The position numbers and the translations under genes are program-made. DNA of 64,000 bases, from positions 62,001 to 126,000 of the forward strand of contig NOWV01000116.1 of NCBI GenBank assembly GCA_003344405.1. Direction: 5' to 3'. Source of the DNA: Trichoplax sp. H2 (Eukaryota > Placozoa > Uniplacotomia > Trichoplacea). Below, piece by piece: positions 13,201-23,518 of this stretch (the first letter of the stretch is position 1; each line of letters starts with the position of its first letter). Under the pieces are notes generated by a model that had not been told where the DNA came from, searched no databases, and saw nothing but the letters and a program-made list of their open reading frames with translations.

Positions 13201-13451
13201 AAATAAGTACCCCTCCAACCATTATGTGCAGGTATAATCCGATTTCCTATACTCATATTAAATAGAATCACTCTAGACCAATCCAATTTAGTCAAGTCTT
13301 TAAATTTAGTATAAGCTTGTGTCGCATCTTTTACAGATAATTGGCAGATAGCATCCGATGGTATTTGATTAGTATAACTTAAAGCTGTTTGCCAAGATAG
13401 CCAAATAAAAGTAACAACTATATAACGCGATATAAAGTGATTTGTTGCCAT
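10220..13451 (-). CDS. array gene B: orphan multi-pass membrane protein with Cys-rich ectodomain (2 exons, 933 aa)
   Basis: Family not recognised. Exons are 12727-13451 and 10220-12296, joined in phase 2 (donor G/GTAAGA, acceptor TTTTAG/G). The junction reads FER-DIEIESTRVRVLNE, matching the paralogues. Exon 1: leader MATNHFISRYIVVTFIWLSW, an ectodomain with SCSGKNCGTVC and YSCC cysteines, and a helix after EWYVPLME. Exon 2: hydrophobic spans between about residues 275 and 505, a soluble domain with VDLPEMLED-type (here IDLPEMLED) and QCINGCTEC near residue 627, then YYAPQISISLWR and the last membrane pair, YRRGYRFF, and the KGEIQF-like NNGEIQFRY module. Two low-complexity insertions are specific to this copy: an Asp/Lys-rich stretch before CDQPVAIP, and an Asn/Gln-rich 6-residue repeat in the tail. 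Topology is predicted from hydrophobicity only; probably plasma membrane with the ectodomain outside. Confidence 0.85.
10367..10456 (-). repeat. in-frame 18-bp coding minisatellite in gene B tail
   Basis: Four clear 18-base units start at 10385, 10403, 10421 and 10439 (CTGATTCATATTATCCGA and variants), with a weaker fifth unit before them. On the coding strand they give a hexapeptide repeat of the type NQSDNM / NQLNDV. Unit length is a multiple of three, so copy-number change would not break the frame. The other array genes have Ser/Asn-rich tails at this place but not this repeat. Confidence 0.8.
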
Positions 13452-14139
13452 TTCGATTTTGCTATAATTTGAGTATGTGACAAAAGAAGTATAATGATTT
13501 CAGCCAGCTAAAGTAGTACGATAGTGTGTTTTGAAAGTATTTTAGTATCTGAAATAAAACACTATTAAACGTAGAATGTCGATTATGCTTAAAAAAGCAA
13601 TCGTAAACTACGGATTAAAATGTAGACTTATTATAAGAAAGGCAACAAATATTTATTTTAATTCTTGTCCTGTATAATTAGTAAGACTTCTACTAGTGTT
13701 TCTTATAGATAATCGATATCGTGTTGAATTTCGCCAAATGCTTTGATAAATGATAACGATAATATATTTTACAAAGCTAATTATAACCTCATTGATAGCC
13801 CTAGTTCGAACAGGATAAGTAGAATGCCATTAATTCAGATAAATACTATCTATTTTATATATGTATAGATAATTTAAAACACGCTGATAGTTTCTGTAGA
13901 AAAATGATTTTAACCATTTACTGCTTTGACAAGAAAGTCTAGGATAGCTCTGAAACCAGGAGGCAAATGGAACTCTACGATCACTTAGACGGTACTAATT
14001 ATAAAGTTACCAAGTACGACTTACGTAAATAAACGAATAAATAAGACTAGACAACATTTATAGGCGTCGAAAACGTAAATATGACAATTAACTAGTAGTG
14101 TTAAATCGAACGATAATAAGATGTGAATTACATTATTGT
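13452..14139. other. spacer 5' of array gene B
   Basis: Presumed promoter and 5' untranslated region of gene B. No gene or confident regulatory motif is visible. Confidence 0.35.
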
Positions 14140-14880
14140 TCCTAAATTATAGATTTACGAGGAATTGATAGTTTTCTAGTTAAATCTTAAATTACATTGT
14201 TATTTGCCGTAATTTATCCTAGTTTTATCCAGTAGACATAAAAGTAGACGCAATTATATTTTACTATAGTAACCAATGAGCTATAGTCGATAATGTTGAG
14301 TAATAGAATTGGATTTGTGTTTATTGCTATATTTGATCTGCTTCTTAAAATTAAACGATAGAACTATACTGACAATAAAACATTCGGAGTAAAGAAGAGA
14401 TTATTACGGAGTCTCGCTAATAATATTTACAAATTTCTACAACTACAGATTATAATTTCAAGGATCAGAATAATTGTCACCGAGCTCATTGAGTAATTTA
14501 TTGTCACCGTATGAACTTCCGTGAACCACATATAACTAAACTTAGTGAATTTAACAATCTTGACGGTGATCGCCTTTACGCACTAGGAACAATCAAAATT
14601 TACCTTGCCATTAGAAGCGAAAGTAAGTACTGTATACTTTTCTCAGTAAAAGATGCACAAATATAGTTTTTCATTTTCGGATAATATCGTCAATCACACA
14701 GAGAGATTATAATAGATATAGTATAGCTAATAAGTCTTATCAATAGAAAAGTTCGTAAAACGCGTACTTCAACTTATGCTGTATTGAGCACTCTACAGTC
14801 TACAAGCACCATTATTTATACCTTTAAAATGAATATATCTTTGATGATAGTTATGCTCCATACACGGTCGGTTCAAAGAC
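14140..14880. repeat. segmental duplication, copy 1 (partner at 15290-16130)
   Basis: Collinear landmarks are shared with 15290-16130: GATAGTTTTCTA (14168 / 15318), the ACCAATGAGC-ATAG segment (14271 / 15490), GTGAATTTAACAATCT (14535 / 15758) and the TAGTAAAAG segment near 14645 / 15848. Divergence is substantial, so the duplication is older than that of 8545/17695. The block is the 3' flank of an array unit whose gene end survives just beyond it. Confidence 0.7.
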
Positions 14881-14893
14881 AGATTACCAACTC

Positions 14894-15210
14894 CGTATAT
14901 TAAGCAATCGAATTAGAACTACTGTTAACTATTACGTCATCGCTTTGTTCTTTAGAATTTCTTAAAGTTATATAGATGATGCTAGAAGTATATCCAAATT
15001 GAATTTCGCCTTTATCGAGTAATCGATGATTCTGTTCTGTATTAACATCGGACATAAGGGTTGCATAAGTTGAATAAGGATTACAATTTCCTAATATCAT
15101 CCTAAACGCTTGAACTACAGGTTGAAATTATAATTCTCTTGTACAAAACAATCGATAACCTCCATGACATTCAGCGTAGTATCTAAGCAGAAATTTAAAG
15201 GATGAATTTG
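14894..15210 (-). pseudogene. relic of an array gene: YRRGYR-to-C-terminus segment
   Basis: On the minus strand a broken reading runs from a degraded GYRLFCT-like segment (about 15185-15140, frame interrupted by a stop) into QPVVQAFRMILGN (15120-15080) and on to LLDKGEIQFGY (about 15025-14995), ending at 14900. These match the QPVVQAYRM and NGEIQFRY parts of genes B and C. Everything upstream (membrane region, soluble domain, exon 1) is missing or unrecognisable. Confidence 0.8.
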
Positions 15211-15289
15211 ACTAGATAAAATTTGAAATTTACAGGCGTCAAGAACGCGAATGTAGCACTCCAATTGTGCGCTTAAATTAGACAACAAT

Positions 15290-16130
15290 AAATTATAAAT
15301 CTTCTGTGAAAATGATAGTTTTCTATTTAAACCGTTAAAGAGAATGTTGCTCCCATTGTTACATCCCAAACTTTATCCTGTCATTCATAAAAATAGACTT
15401 AATTATGTTTTCTCTGACAGTGCGCTATTTCGTTTTACGAATTAGTTATATATTTTCGAGCAAAATAGTAAATCATGTCATGATAGTTACCAATGAGCCA
15501 TAGTTAGTGATGATAAGTAATAGCATTCGATTTTTATTTGTTCCTCTATTAGGGAAGCCTTAAAATTCTCCGATAGCACCAATGAATAAGATTTAGAGTG
15601 GAATAGAGTTTGTTATGAAGTCTAGCTGACAAGATTTCACAGATTTCTATAGCCAAAAGTTATAGACTTAAGCTTAAGAACAGTTCTTAATTTTTCCATT
15701 GAACATTTTATTGTCCCTATATGAAGTTACATCAACAGCATATAGCTTAATATAGTGAATTTAACAATCTCGATGATTATTTCCCTGACGTACCAGGGGC
15801 ATTAAAAATTACTATACCACTGAAAGTAAAACTAAATATGTTTTCTTAGTAAAAGTTGCGCTAATATAATTCGTCTAACTATCCTTTCGTTTTCGAATAA
15901 TATTGCCAATCACACAGAAGGATTGCAATAAGGTATAGCTAATAATAGCTATTAATAGAGGATTACTTATCTTTTTCAACTTCTACAGCATTAAGATCTT
16001 CCAACCTATAACTATTTGTACCTTTAAGATTAAATATCTTTGATGACAGATATACTGGCTAAAAAAGTATTTCGAGGCAGGTTACCAATTGCGTTAATTA
16101 GATATGAGCTCGCTGCGAACCATGTCATAA
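15290..16130. repeat. segmental duplication, copy 2 (partner at 14140-14880)
   Basis: See the landmarks listed for 14140-14880. This copy has about 100 extra bases near 15400-15490 relative to its partner. It is followed at 16680-16910 by a third C-terminal relic, so at least two decayed array units lie between genes B and C. Confidence 0.7.
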
Positions 16131-16679
16131 TTTAAGAGATTGATATATAAGGACTTTGTTAGACTATAATCCTTTATTGATAGTTGAATATTATTACTAT
16201 TTACGGAAAATAATATTATTTTTTACGTCTGATATTATTAATTAATTAATTTGCAGTGATAAATACTGAGGTATTAATTAATGACTCTAGCCGTGATATC
16301 TATTAATTAGCGCCTAGTCCCATAAGTTACGCTAAGTTGTATCTAAATTAAATCGAGTAATCTTTGGTGTCTGTATACTGTGTGACTGAGATGATATTAT
16401 ACAAGATCTGAATACTAAATTGTTAACTGAAGTTTCACCCGAAATCATAGCGGAAAATACTGATACCTTTTGGATCTAAATGATCCTCTCATCAAAATAC
16501 TATTTGTACTACTATCTATTGAGTGTTGACTTTGACTTACAAGTTATAAAATAAACTAGCTTTCCGCTACTGAAGGTCTCCAGAGGATAGATAGAGCCTA
16601 ACTAGAATAGATATTAAAGTAGAAGGATAATCACCAGAGTCGTGATAGTATGTTAAGCAATATAATCTAAAGTAGTAGT

Positions 16680-16910
16680 CTTTGCATCATCTTCCTTTTA
16701 GAATATCTAAAAAAGCTTTTTGGATAGTGCTGAAATCAGATCAAAATTGAATTTTTCCTTTATAAATTAACCGATGATTAGGTTAATCTATATTAGTATA
16801 GGATGATGTAAGGGCTGTATAATTTGGATTTGGATTAAAATTACCGAATATAATTCTTGTAATTGGTATTATACTAATTATATTAAGAGAAGAAGGTATA
16901 GTAAAATACG
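16680..16910 (-). pseudogene. short relic of an array gene C-terminus
   Basis: The plus-strand sequence TTGAATTTTTCCTTTATAAA, then ACCGATGATTAGG, a GTATAGGATGATGTAAGGGCT-type stretch and ATTACCGAATATAATTCTTG run parallel to 14998-15110 of the neighbouring relic. In the minus sense this is the KGEIQF module followed upstream by the RMILGN region. Stops and indels are frequent, and only about 230 bases remain alignable. Confidence 0.6.
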
Positions 16911-17455
16911 AACGCAATCACAGTGATGGCGCTTTTTCAGTTTAGATCAGTTTAACAGTCAGATCTAATTGTAATTAATACTAATTATATATAGGAGAGC
17001 CAGATTCAGTAATAAACGCAAGTTAAAACTATCTCAGACTTTGTATTAAGGTAAGGGTAGTTTACTAGCGTACGATCAAACCCAAGATACCGTACAATAA
17101 TTATAATCGGAGTACCTCTTCAGCCATGGTAAGCTTAGTTGCGCATTTACATTAATTGTCAGTTAAATCTTAGAACTTAATCCTAGTAATAGGGCCTAGT
17201 TAACAATGATCCTGTATGCTTACAGTAGGTCAATAAAAATTTAGGGAGTAGATCGTACATTGTACAGTGCTTATATTAATTAATTTTTTATAGCAGTTAC
17301 GTCCTTGTAAAGAGCGAATTTTTAAATCTCTTACAGTCCGAATTCGCCATCTTGAAATTTGAGTTTTTAAATCAGGTAAATTTCTAGTGTGATAGTAAAT
17401 AGGCTGAGCTACTTTTAATCTTAAAAGCAAAGTTCATTTTGAGTCAGGCTATCGA
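16911..17455. other. spacer, no gene supported
   Basis: The short minus-strand frame at 17230-17430 has no family resemblance. Nothing else was seen. Confidence 0.4.
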
Positions 17456-17700
17456 AGAAGAATCTAATTTCTTCCCCTTCTAAGAAATGGTGAAAACGGC
17501 TAAGATAAACCGAATAACCAACTTATTAGACTCTATAATAAAAATTCGATACAATTTGCTCAATCCAATACTCCTTTTTGATACTCTGCTGAGGAAGTAT
17601 GAATTATATTTGTATATTATCCGCAAGCAGAAAATGATAGCGTTTCATGATACTAGCAATCACCTAAAATTGCTTTATTAAATTATTTATATATAAGGTT
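17456..17700. repeat. array-associated spacer element, partial copy
   Basis: The segment beginning GAAGAATCTAATTTCTTCCC and followed by GGCTAAGATAAACCGAATAA resembles 22820-22990 (GGCTAAGATAAACCGGATAA) and more weakly 29165-29300. In each case the element lies 3' of an array gene (0.4-2.2 kb beyond its stop codon). Confidence 0.55.
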
Positions 17701-18106
17701 ATGCACTACTCAATAACCACGAATCGCATTGGTGTATTGCGTCATCAAAAATAGAACATTACTATATTTGATACTGCTAGCAACCTTCTTCAATTATTTT
17801 ATTAAGCATCACACAAGAATTACTAAAAGCATTTGTATATTACTAAAACACAGAACATAATAACGTTTTATCATACCAGTAAACATCTAGAATTACTTTA
17901 TTAATTAGGTACTATTCAAGAATTATCGATTGCATTTGTATATTATTTAAAAACACAACATTATATCGCTACGTCATCAGCAGTCATCTATAATTGCTTT
18001 ATTTAGCGCAGCGACTATTCTACATCACATAGTGCTTTATTTCATATCACAGTTCTATTTTTAACACATCTTACTATAATAATTACCTGATATCGCTACA
18101 GTCCTA
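17695..18106. repeat. 3' flank of gene C, duplicated at 8545-8972
   Basis: This is the source-side copy of the block described at 8545-9215. The duplication continues into the last codons of gene C. Confidence 0.8.
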
Positions 18107-21025
18107 TTATGATGTGCGATGTAAAAGCGATTCACGTTCACTGTTTATTAAAAAATCTTCCTCCTGTCCTTCACAATGTCCAAATGACTGTTTGATTTTT
18201 CTAAAGATGTTTCCTAATCTCAATTTGCATGTACTAAGGAATAGACTATTTGCTTGATCACGGTAAAGTTCCATTCCTATTATTCCGCTATCAACACTAT
18301 CAGGAAAATTATTTGCCAGACTCATCCTATACGCCTGAACGATAGGCTGAAATTGTATTCCTTTAGTACAAAATAATCGATAACCTCTTCGATATTGAAC
18401 TATATTAGCAACTAATATCATATCCATAATCTCTTCCTTTAATGCTGGTATTTTAACATATTGAAGCGATAGATTCACTGCTAAAAGAATAAAAGGCAAA
18501 CTAGCAATGGCAGAGCTTAATGATGAAAATGGTCGAGTTCTGTAATTCAGTAAACTGGTTAAAATAAAGGTTAGAAAAATCCCAGTTACAAAAATAATAT
18601 TGATTATCATGCGCCATAGACTGATCGATATGTGCGGTGCATAATAACATAGATATTGATGTAATTCTGAAGGAATAGCAATAATCTCTGTATTAGCAAT
18701 GTCTTCTTTACAGTAATAAATTGGACATAAGTGACTTTTAAAATAGTTACGGTCGCTATTCCGTAGATGGTGTTCGATTGTTGTTAACAGCATGTCAATT
18801 CCAAGAGTATAAGGACAACGACGGCAGCCATTGACACATTGAGACAGCGTTACTACTACAGTCTTATCAGGCAGTATTTCATAACGAAAAACAATTTTAC
18901 ATATTCCATCTAAAATATGGTGATTAGGCTTTTTTTGGATCCATAGAATATACCTAGTAATATTATGTCGTATCTGATTGTCTTGCAGCATTTCAGGTAA
19001 ATCAACTAGAACATTATCGTATGTTATAGTTACAAATACATGTAGATTTCCTTCTTTAGCACGCAGTATTTCTTTAGTAGTTTGATTTACTTTATCCTGC
19101 AATTGAATTATTCGCCTTGATATTATTTTCTCATTTCTAAAATAGGCGTCAAAAGTATATACAATATAATACAAGTAGGGGACTACAGTAACTATAACGA
19201 CGCTAAAATAGACCGGAAAGGAAATCATAAAAGTCACAACCGTAATAATTATCCTAATTATAAGCTGAAGGCCCATCCTTATGGTCAATATAGTGGAAAT
19301 CGAATAAAACAGCGATATAAAGGCTATCAGTGTGGATACGATATAGCTAAGAAATCGCGATGACATTTTTTCAGAAAGTAATGCCTTTTTCATTCTCATA
19401 TGGAACAATTCTGCTATAAACATAATACTTCGTAAATTACCGATTCCTCCAAATATATAAAATGGTAAGCATAATATAAGCGATAAGAAATTGATGGTAA
19501 AGCCTACGACATGAAATGACCGCATGTGGTAAATTGTGCTATTGATATAATGCATGATTTGGAAGTGTAATTCTCGATAACTGTCTGGTGAAATATAGCG
19601 AAGTCGATGTGGTTCCTCAAATATAGGCCTATATCGATAGGAATAATCTTCACGGCTACAATATTGTTTAAGGTAAGTCAAAATGATGAAAAATATAGAA
19701 ATACCACAACTGTAGACTAAATATAGAAATGCTTGTTCTATAAAGCGTGGTATTCTAACTTGATACATGTTTGGAAAGATAATAAAGTGAGCTGAAAATT
19801 TTTGCATAAAAAATGAAAAAAATCCAATCGAAAAGGTAATAACAGCAAATAGGCAATACTTGAATGCATAATTTACAAGCGCCCAGCCAGTTCTATGTTT
19901 ATTCTCTGATAGATAGAAATATCCCATATCTTGCAGTCTAAATTCGTTTAGTATTCGTACAGAGACAGATTCAATTTTAGTATTTCTAAAATAAAATTAT
20001 AAGAAAACACCAAACAGGAAGAAATAAATTAGTGTTACATTAAACGAATATTGGCTTTATACAAACCGCGCTACGTTATTCTAAATTTATAAGATTAATA
20101 TATTTAGCCTATGTAAGACCATAGACTAATATCATAACAAGGTAATTTCGTTAGGTATGCTAAGATTTCGCTATCTTATACCTTAACTTTTTATTAAACA
20201 AATTAAGAAGAAAATTAACTTATCCAATGAATACAATTAACAAAGTTTTGAACTTAACCTTTATTTCTACTAATATTGTGGTTGCTATTTAGCTTACCTT
20301 TCCAATCTTCGTAGATACCAACTTATTATTCTATCAACAGCTGTCCCACTTAATAAAATGCTTAACAAAATTGTGACTAGCGTTACTACAGGGATATACC
20401 ATAGAAATCTTTTCTTAATAAAACATGTTGGAATATTTATCTTAGCGTTTCGTGGATCCTTTTGACAGCAGGAATATATATCGATATTATGAAAGAATGC
20501 ATCCTTTTGTGTAAAATTTCTTCGACAGATAGTACCGCAGTCTTCGCCACTACAACTTTTATTCAATTCAATCAGTTCAGCCAATGCTGTAAATATAGCA
20601 TAATCTCTAGAGTAAGAGTCTGATAAGTGGCCATAACAGCCAACTGTCGATTCATTAAAAGATATCTTCAATGATGACATAAAAACTGCATAAAGGCTTA
20701 AACTCATAGCAGCGTAATCATTAGGCAAAGTAAAAATAATTTCGCCTACATTTTTCTTAACCCAGCCAAAAAATACAGTGCTATTATGATATCGGTGAAC
20801 TCTCTGACGTCCTATATACAGGTCGAATATAATCACTCTAACAGAATCAGATTGGATCATTTCATTTAAATGCATATAAGTTTGCGCTTTATCTTGGATA
20901 ACAAGTTGGCAATTGTTTTCATAGGGTGATAGATTCGCTTGAATATCAACGAAATGCAATGATAGACAAATCAAAGAAAGGATTACGCAGGGTCCAGTAA
21001 ATCGATTTATTTTGTTATAAATCAT
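18107..21025 (-). CDS. array gene C: orphan multi-pass membrane protein with Cys-rich ectodomain (2 exons, 868 aa)
   Basis: Family not recognised. Exons are 20298-21025 and 18107-19985; phase-2 intron of 312 bases (donor AG/GTAAGC, acceptor TTTTAG/A), the shortest in the family. The junction reads LER-NTKIESVSVRILNE. Exon 1: leader MIYNKINRFTGPCVILSLIC, ectodomain with GCYGHL, SCSGEDCGTIC, YSCC and a helix after FLWYIPVV. Exon 2: hydrophobic spans, VDLPEMLQD, HHILDG, QCVNGCRRC near residue 624, YYAPHISISLWR, the final membrane pair, YRRGYRLF and a short tail ending RESLLHRTS. It is closest to gene B in the membrane core. The tail has a KLRLGNIF segment in place of KGEIQF and lacks the long Ser/Asn-rich linkers of B and D. 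A fragment of this tail is duplicated at 8973-9191. Confidence 0.86.
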
Positions 21026-22014
21026 GATTGCTTGTGATGAGAAGAAACAGAGCTAGAATAAAGGATATTCATAAATAGTTACTGTTGAAGCTATCTGCAG
21101 TCTTGTATTTTGGAGGAGATCAGCTATCATTTGATGTAGATTGCGATTATTTCTTAATCGTCATAATGCATTAAGGGACATTTCAGCATGCCTTGACAGG
21201 TAAAATAAATATTGTTCCGGTCATGGTTATACCTATCTGCTATCGACTATAAGGACAAAATGTGAGAACTCTAATTGGCTAGAAATAATCGTACACAAAT
21301 GATTTGAATCGAGTTTAAACTGAAATTCTATCTACAGTATTTGGGTTATTTTCCTTTAACTACCGTACTGCTTCTATACCTGCAGTGGTCAATAAATACT
21401 GTTTTAGGTGACGTTAAAGTTTACAACAAAGGGATAACGTCCCATCATATTGAATCTTATTAGTAACAATAATTTTAAATTATAATGGGTACCTAATATT
21501 ATTTGTTATGATTGAAATTCTCTAAAACTAGTAGAATGAGATCTTTAAGGTAAAAACGTCAATCGATATTACGGAGAAATATATTTTATTTATAAAAGCC
21601 ATTATTATCTTCTGGTGAAGTGTAATGATCGAAGTTGATTGTAATAGGCATTTTAAACTTCTTGGCAGTAAATTAACTGATATCTTAATTTTACAAGATT
21701 CATAACACCGCATGCTAGTAATTTTAAATAAGCAACATAACCGACCTTGATTTTCGATCATATAGCCTGCTATGCGAGTATAGCATAACTTCTAACTGCG
21801 TTAAGGGTTTCTTTTAAAAAATATCGCGAAAAAATTGAAAAGAAACCGCACTATACCGTATTTAAGAATTTCATCTTTTGTTTATGAAAGATTGCCGTAC
21901 TTTTTAATTTCGGGATAAGCCGTAGCTGTTTTACTCATTTCTCTAGTTCATGTTACCTATTTGATTTATTAGTTTGATTTATTAGTTTTTAGTGGTGATG
22001 CATGCGAATTTACT
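21026..22014. other. spacer 5' of array gene C
   Basis: Presumed promoter region of gene C. The 77-codon frame at 21528-21761 (minus) has no recognisable features. Nothing else is supported. Confidence 0.35.
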
Positions 22015-22400
22015 TTCATTTGCAATGGCTGGTGTTCAGATCACCTCCCATTTGGTCTATGCACATCTGATACATTCGGTTGCAGGCACTTGCTGTGTTG
22101 CTACAACACATTAGATAATAGCCAAATTTATCAAAGATGGACGACTGCCAATCGTAATCAAAGCTGGTGTTTTAATAAGTTCAGCATTAAACTAACTTCC
22201 ATTTAGCATAGGTAAATTTAAGATCATTTGCCAAAGCTGGCGCTAAGCTAATTTCTCCTTTCAACCATATGCAAACGATATACGTGTATTCGTCCTCAGA
22301 GACTTATTGTTACTTTTCATAAGACTGTGGAAGATTTATAAAAGTATACGACTACCAAATATTAGTAATAGTGCTTTTATAGGTATAAATGTCAATCTGA
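22015..22400 (+). pseudogene. possible decayed ankyrin-repeat fragment
   Basis: Three AGV/AGA blocks (GCTGGTGTTCAG at 22028, GCTGGTGTTTTA at 22163, GCTGGCGCTAAG at 22236) are followed by readings such as AGVQITSHL...HSVAGT, IKAGVLISSALN and FAKAGAKLISPFN. The pattern recalls the GAxxN...TPLHxAA...V..L rhythm of ankyrin repeats, and two repeats span about 208 bases (99 each expected). Stops separate all three. The case rests on short matches only, so it is tentative. Confidence 0.3.
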
Positions 22401-22659
22401 TATTCATCTAGTATTTAGCTACTATGGCATAATTAGTATTAATTAAAATGAGCCAGTTTAAAGCACTGATGCCATTATTAATAGTAGTTCTGTAAGCAAT
22501 GCAATATATGAACTCAATATTTAGAAAGGATATCTAAACTAGCATTTATTACACGAATATGAATAGAAGTAACTAGTATGGAAAAATATTTGGTAATGCC
22601 CTTTCAAGATCAGATATCAATCAGATATTAATCAATCGCACTAATAACTCATACAAGAT

Positions 22660-23050
22660 CACCGTAGTGTACGGATTCTTAGCCCTAGGTTCGTAATCCA
22701 TCAACTCCAAATTCTGAGTTGTTAAAATCAAGCAAATCCCAATGTGACACAAAATAGTCAAAACTGTATAATTGACTTATAACAGTTAAGTTTATTAACG
22801 TCCGTGTGGCGTCCGTCGGAGGAGAATTCCAATTTCTTCGCCTCATAATAACAGTCGAAAATGGCTAAGATAAACCGGATAATCGACTTAGCCTCCACGA
22901 TAACATTTCTTTACAACTTATATAAATTATCATCAATTGCTCCTCTACATAGGAGTCATCAATCACATTAGTATATTACTTAATAACTTGACTTAATATT
23001 ACTATCAGTTACGTCCTTATATAGCACATACTCTATTAAGATATACAGTT
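22660..23050. repeat. array-associated spacer element, copy between genes C and D
   Basis: Collinear with 29010-29370. Landmarks are GTGTACGGATTCTTAGCCCT (22670) against TGTACGAGATCTTGACCCT (29019), TGAGTTGTTAAAATC against TGAGATGTTAAAATA, AATAGTCAA-AC, GAAGAATTCCAAT-like GGAGAATTCCAATTTCTTC (22822) against GAAGAATTCCAATGACTTC (29162), and AATCGACTTAGCCT-CA (22882 / 29233). Both copies lie a few hundred to about 2000 bases 3' of an array gene. It may be the ancestral boundary of the duplicated unit. Confidence 0.75.
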
Positions 23051-23518
23051 CTACACTAAATACTATCGCTGTATTGCCTACACAAAACTACTGCAATTGG
23101 CTAAAATCACTACAATCACTGACCTAATTATTATTTCACTACATAGCAAAACTATAAAACAAACGACAGAAATTATCATAGAACACAGATGAAATACATT
23201 ACCCAGAATATAGTGTAGAATGTAATATTATTATCATACAATTATCATGTTAAGTAGTTAGATTGCAATCACAAGATGTGCAAATCACAGTAATAGTAAA
23301 ATATGCAGATCAAGAATAGTCATAATTCAGCAAGTACTAATGATGTAATATTCTATAATTCCGCAATGTATCGCAGTTACAGTAGGCAAGATCTTAGCAC
23401 TATAGCAGCTTACCAGAAAGTATGTTATCAACTACATTAGAGTGTAATGATTCAATATCTTTCGCGATTATAATATGATGAGATTTCTTATCAAAATTCT
23501 GTACATATTAGTTAATGG
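23051..23518. other. 3' flank of array gene D
   Basis: Expected 3' untranslated region and terminator of gene D. Nothing else was seen. Confidence 0.35.
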
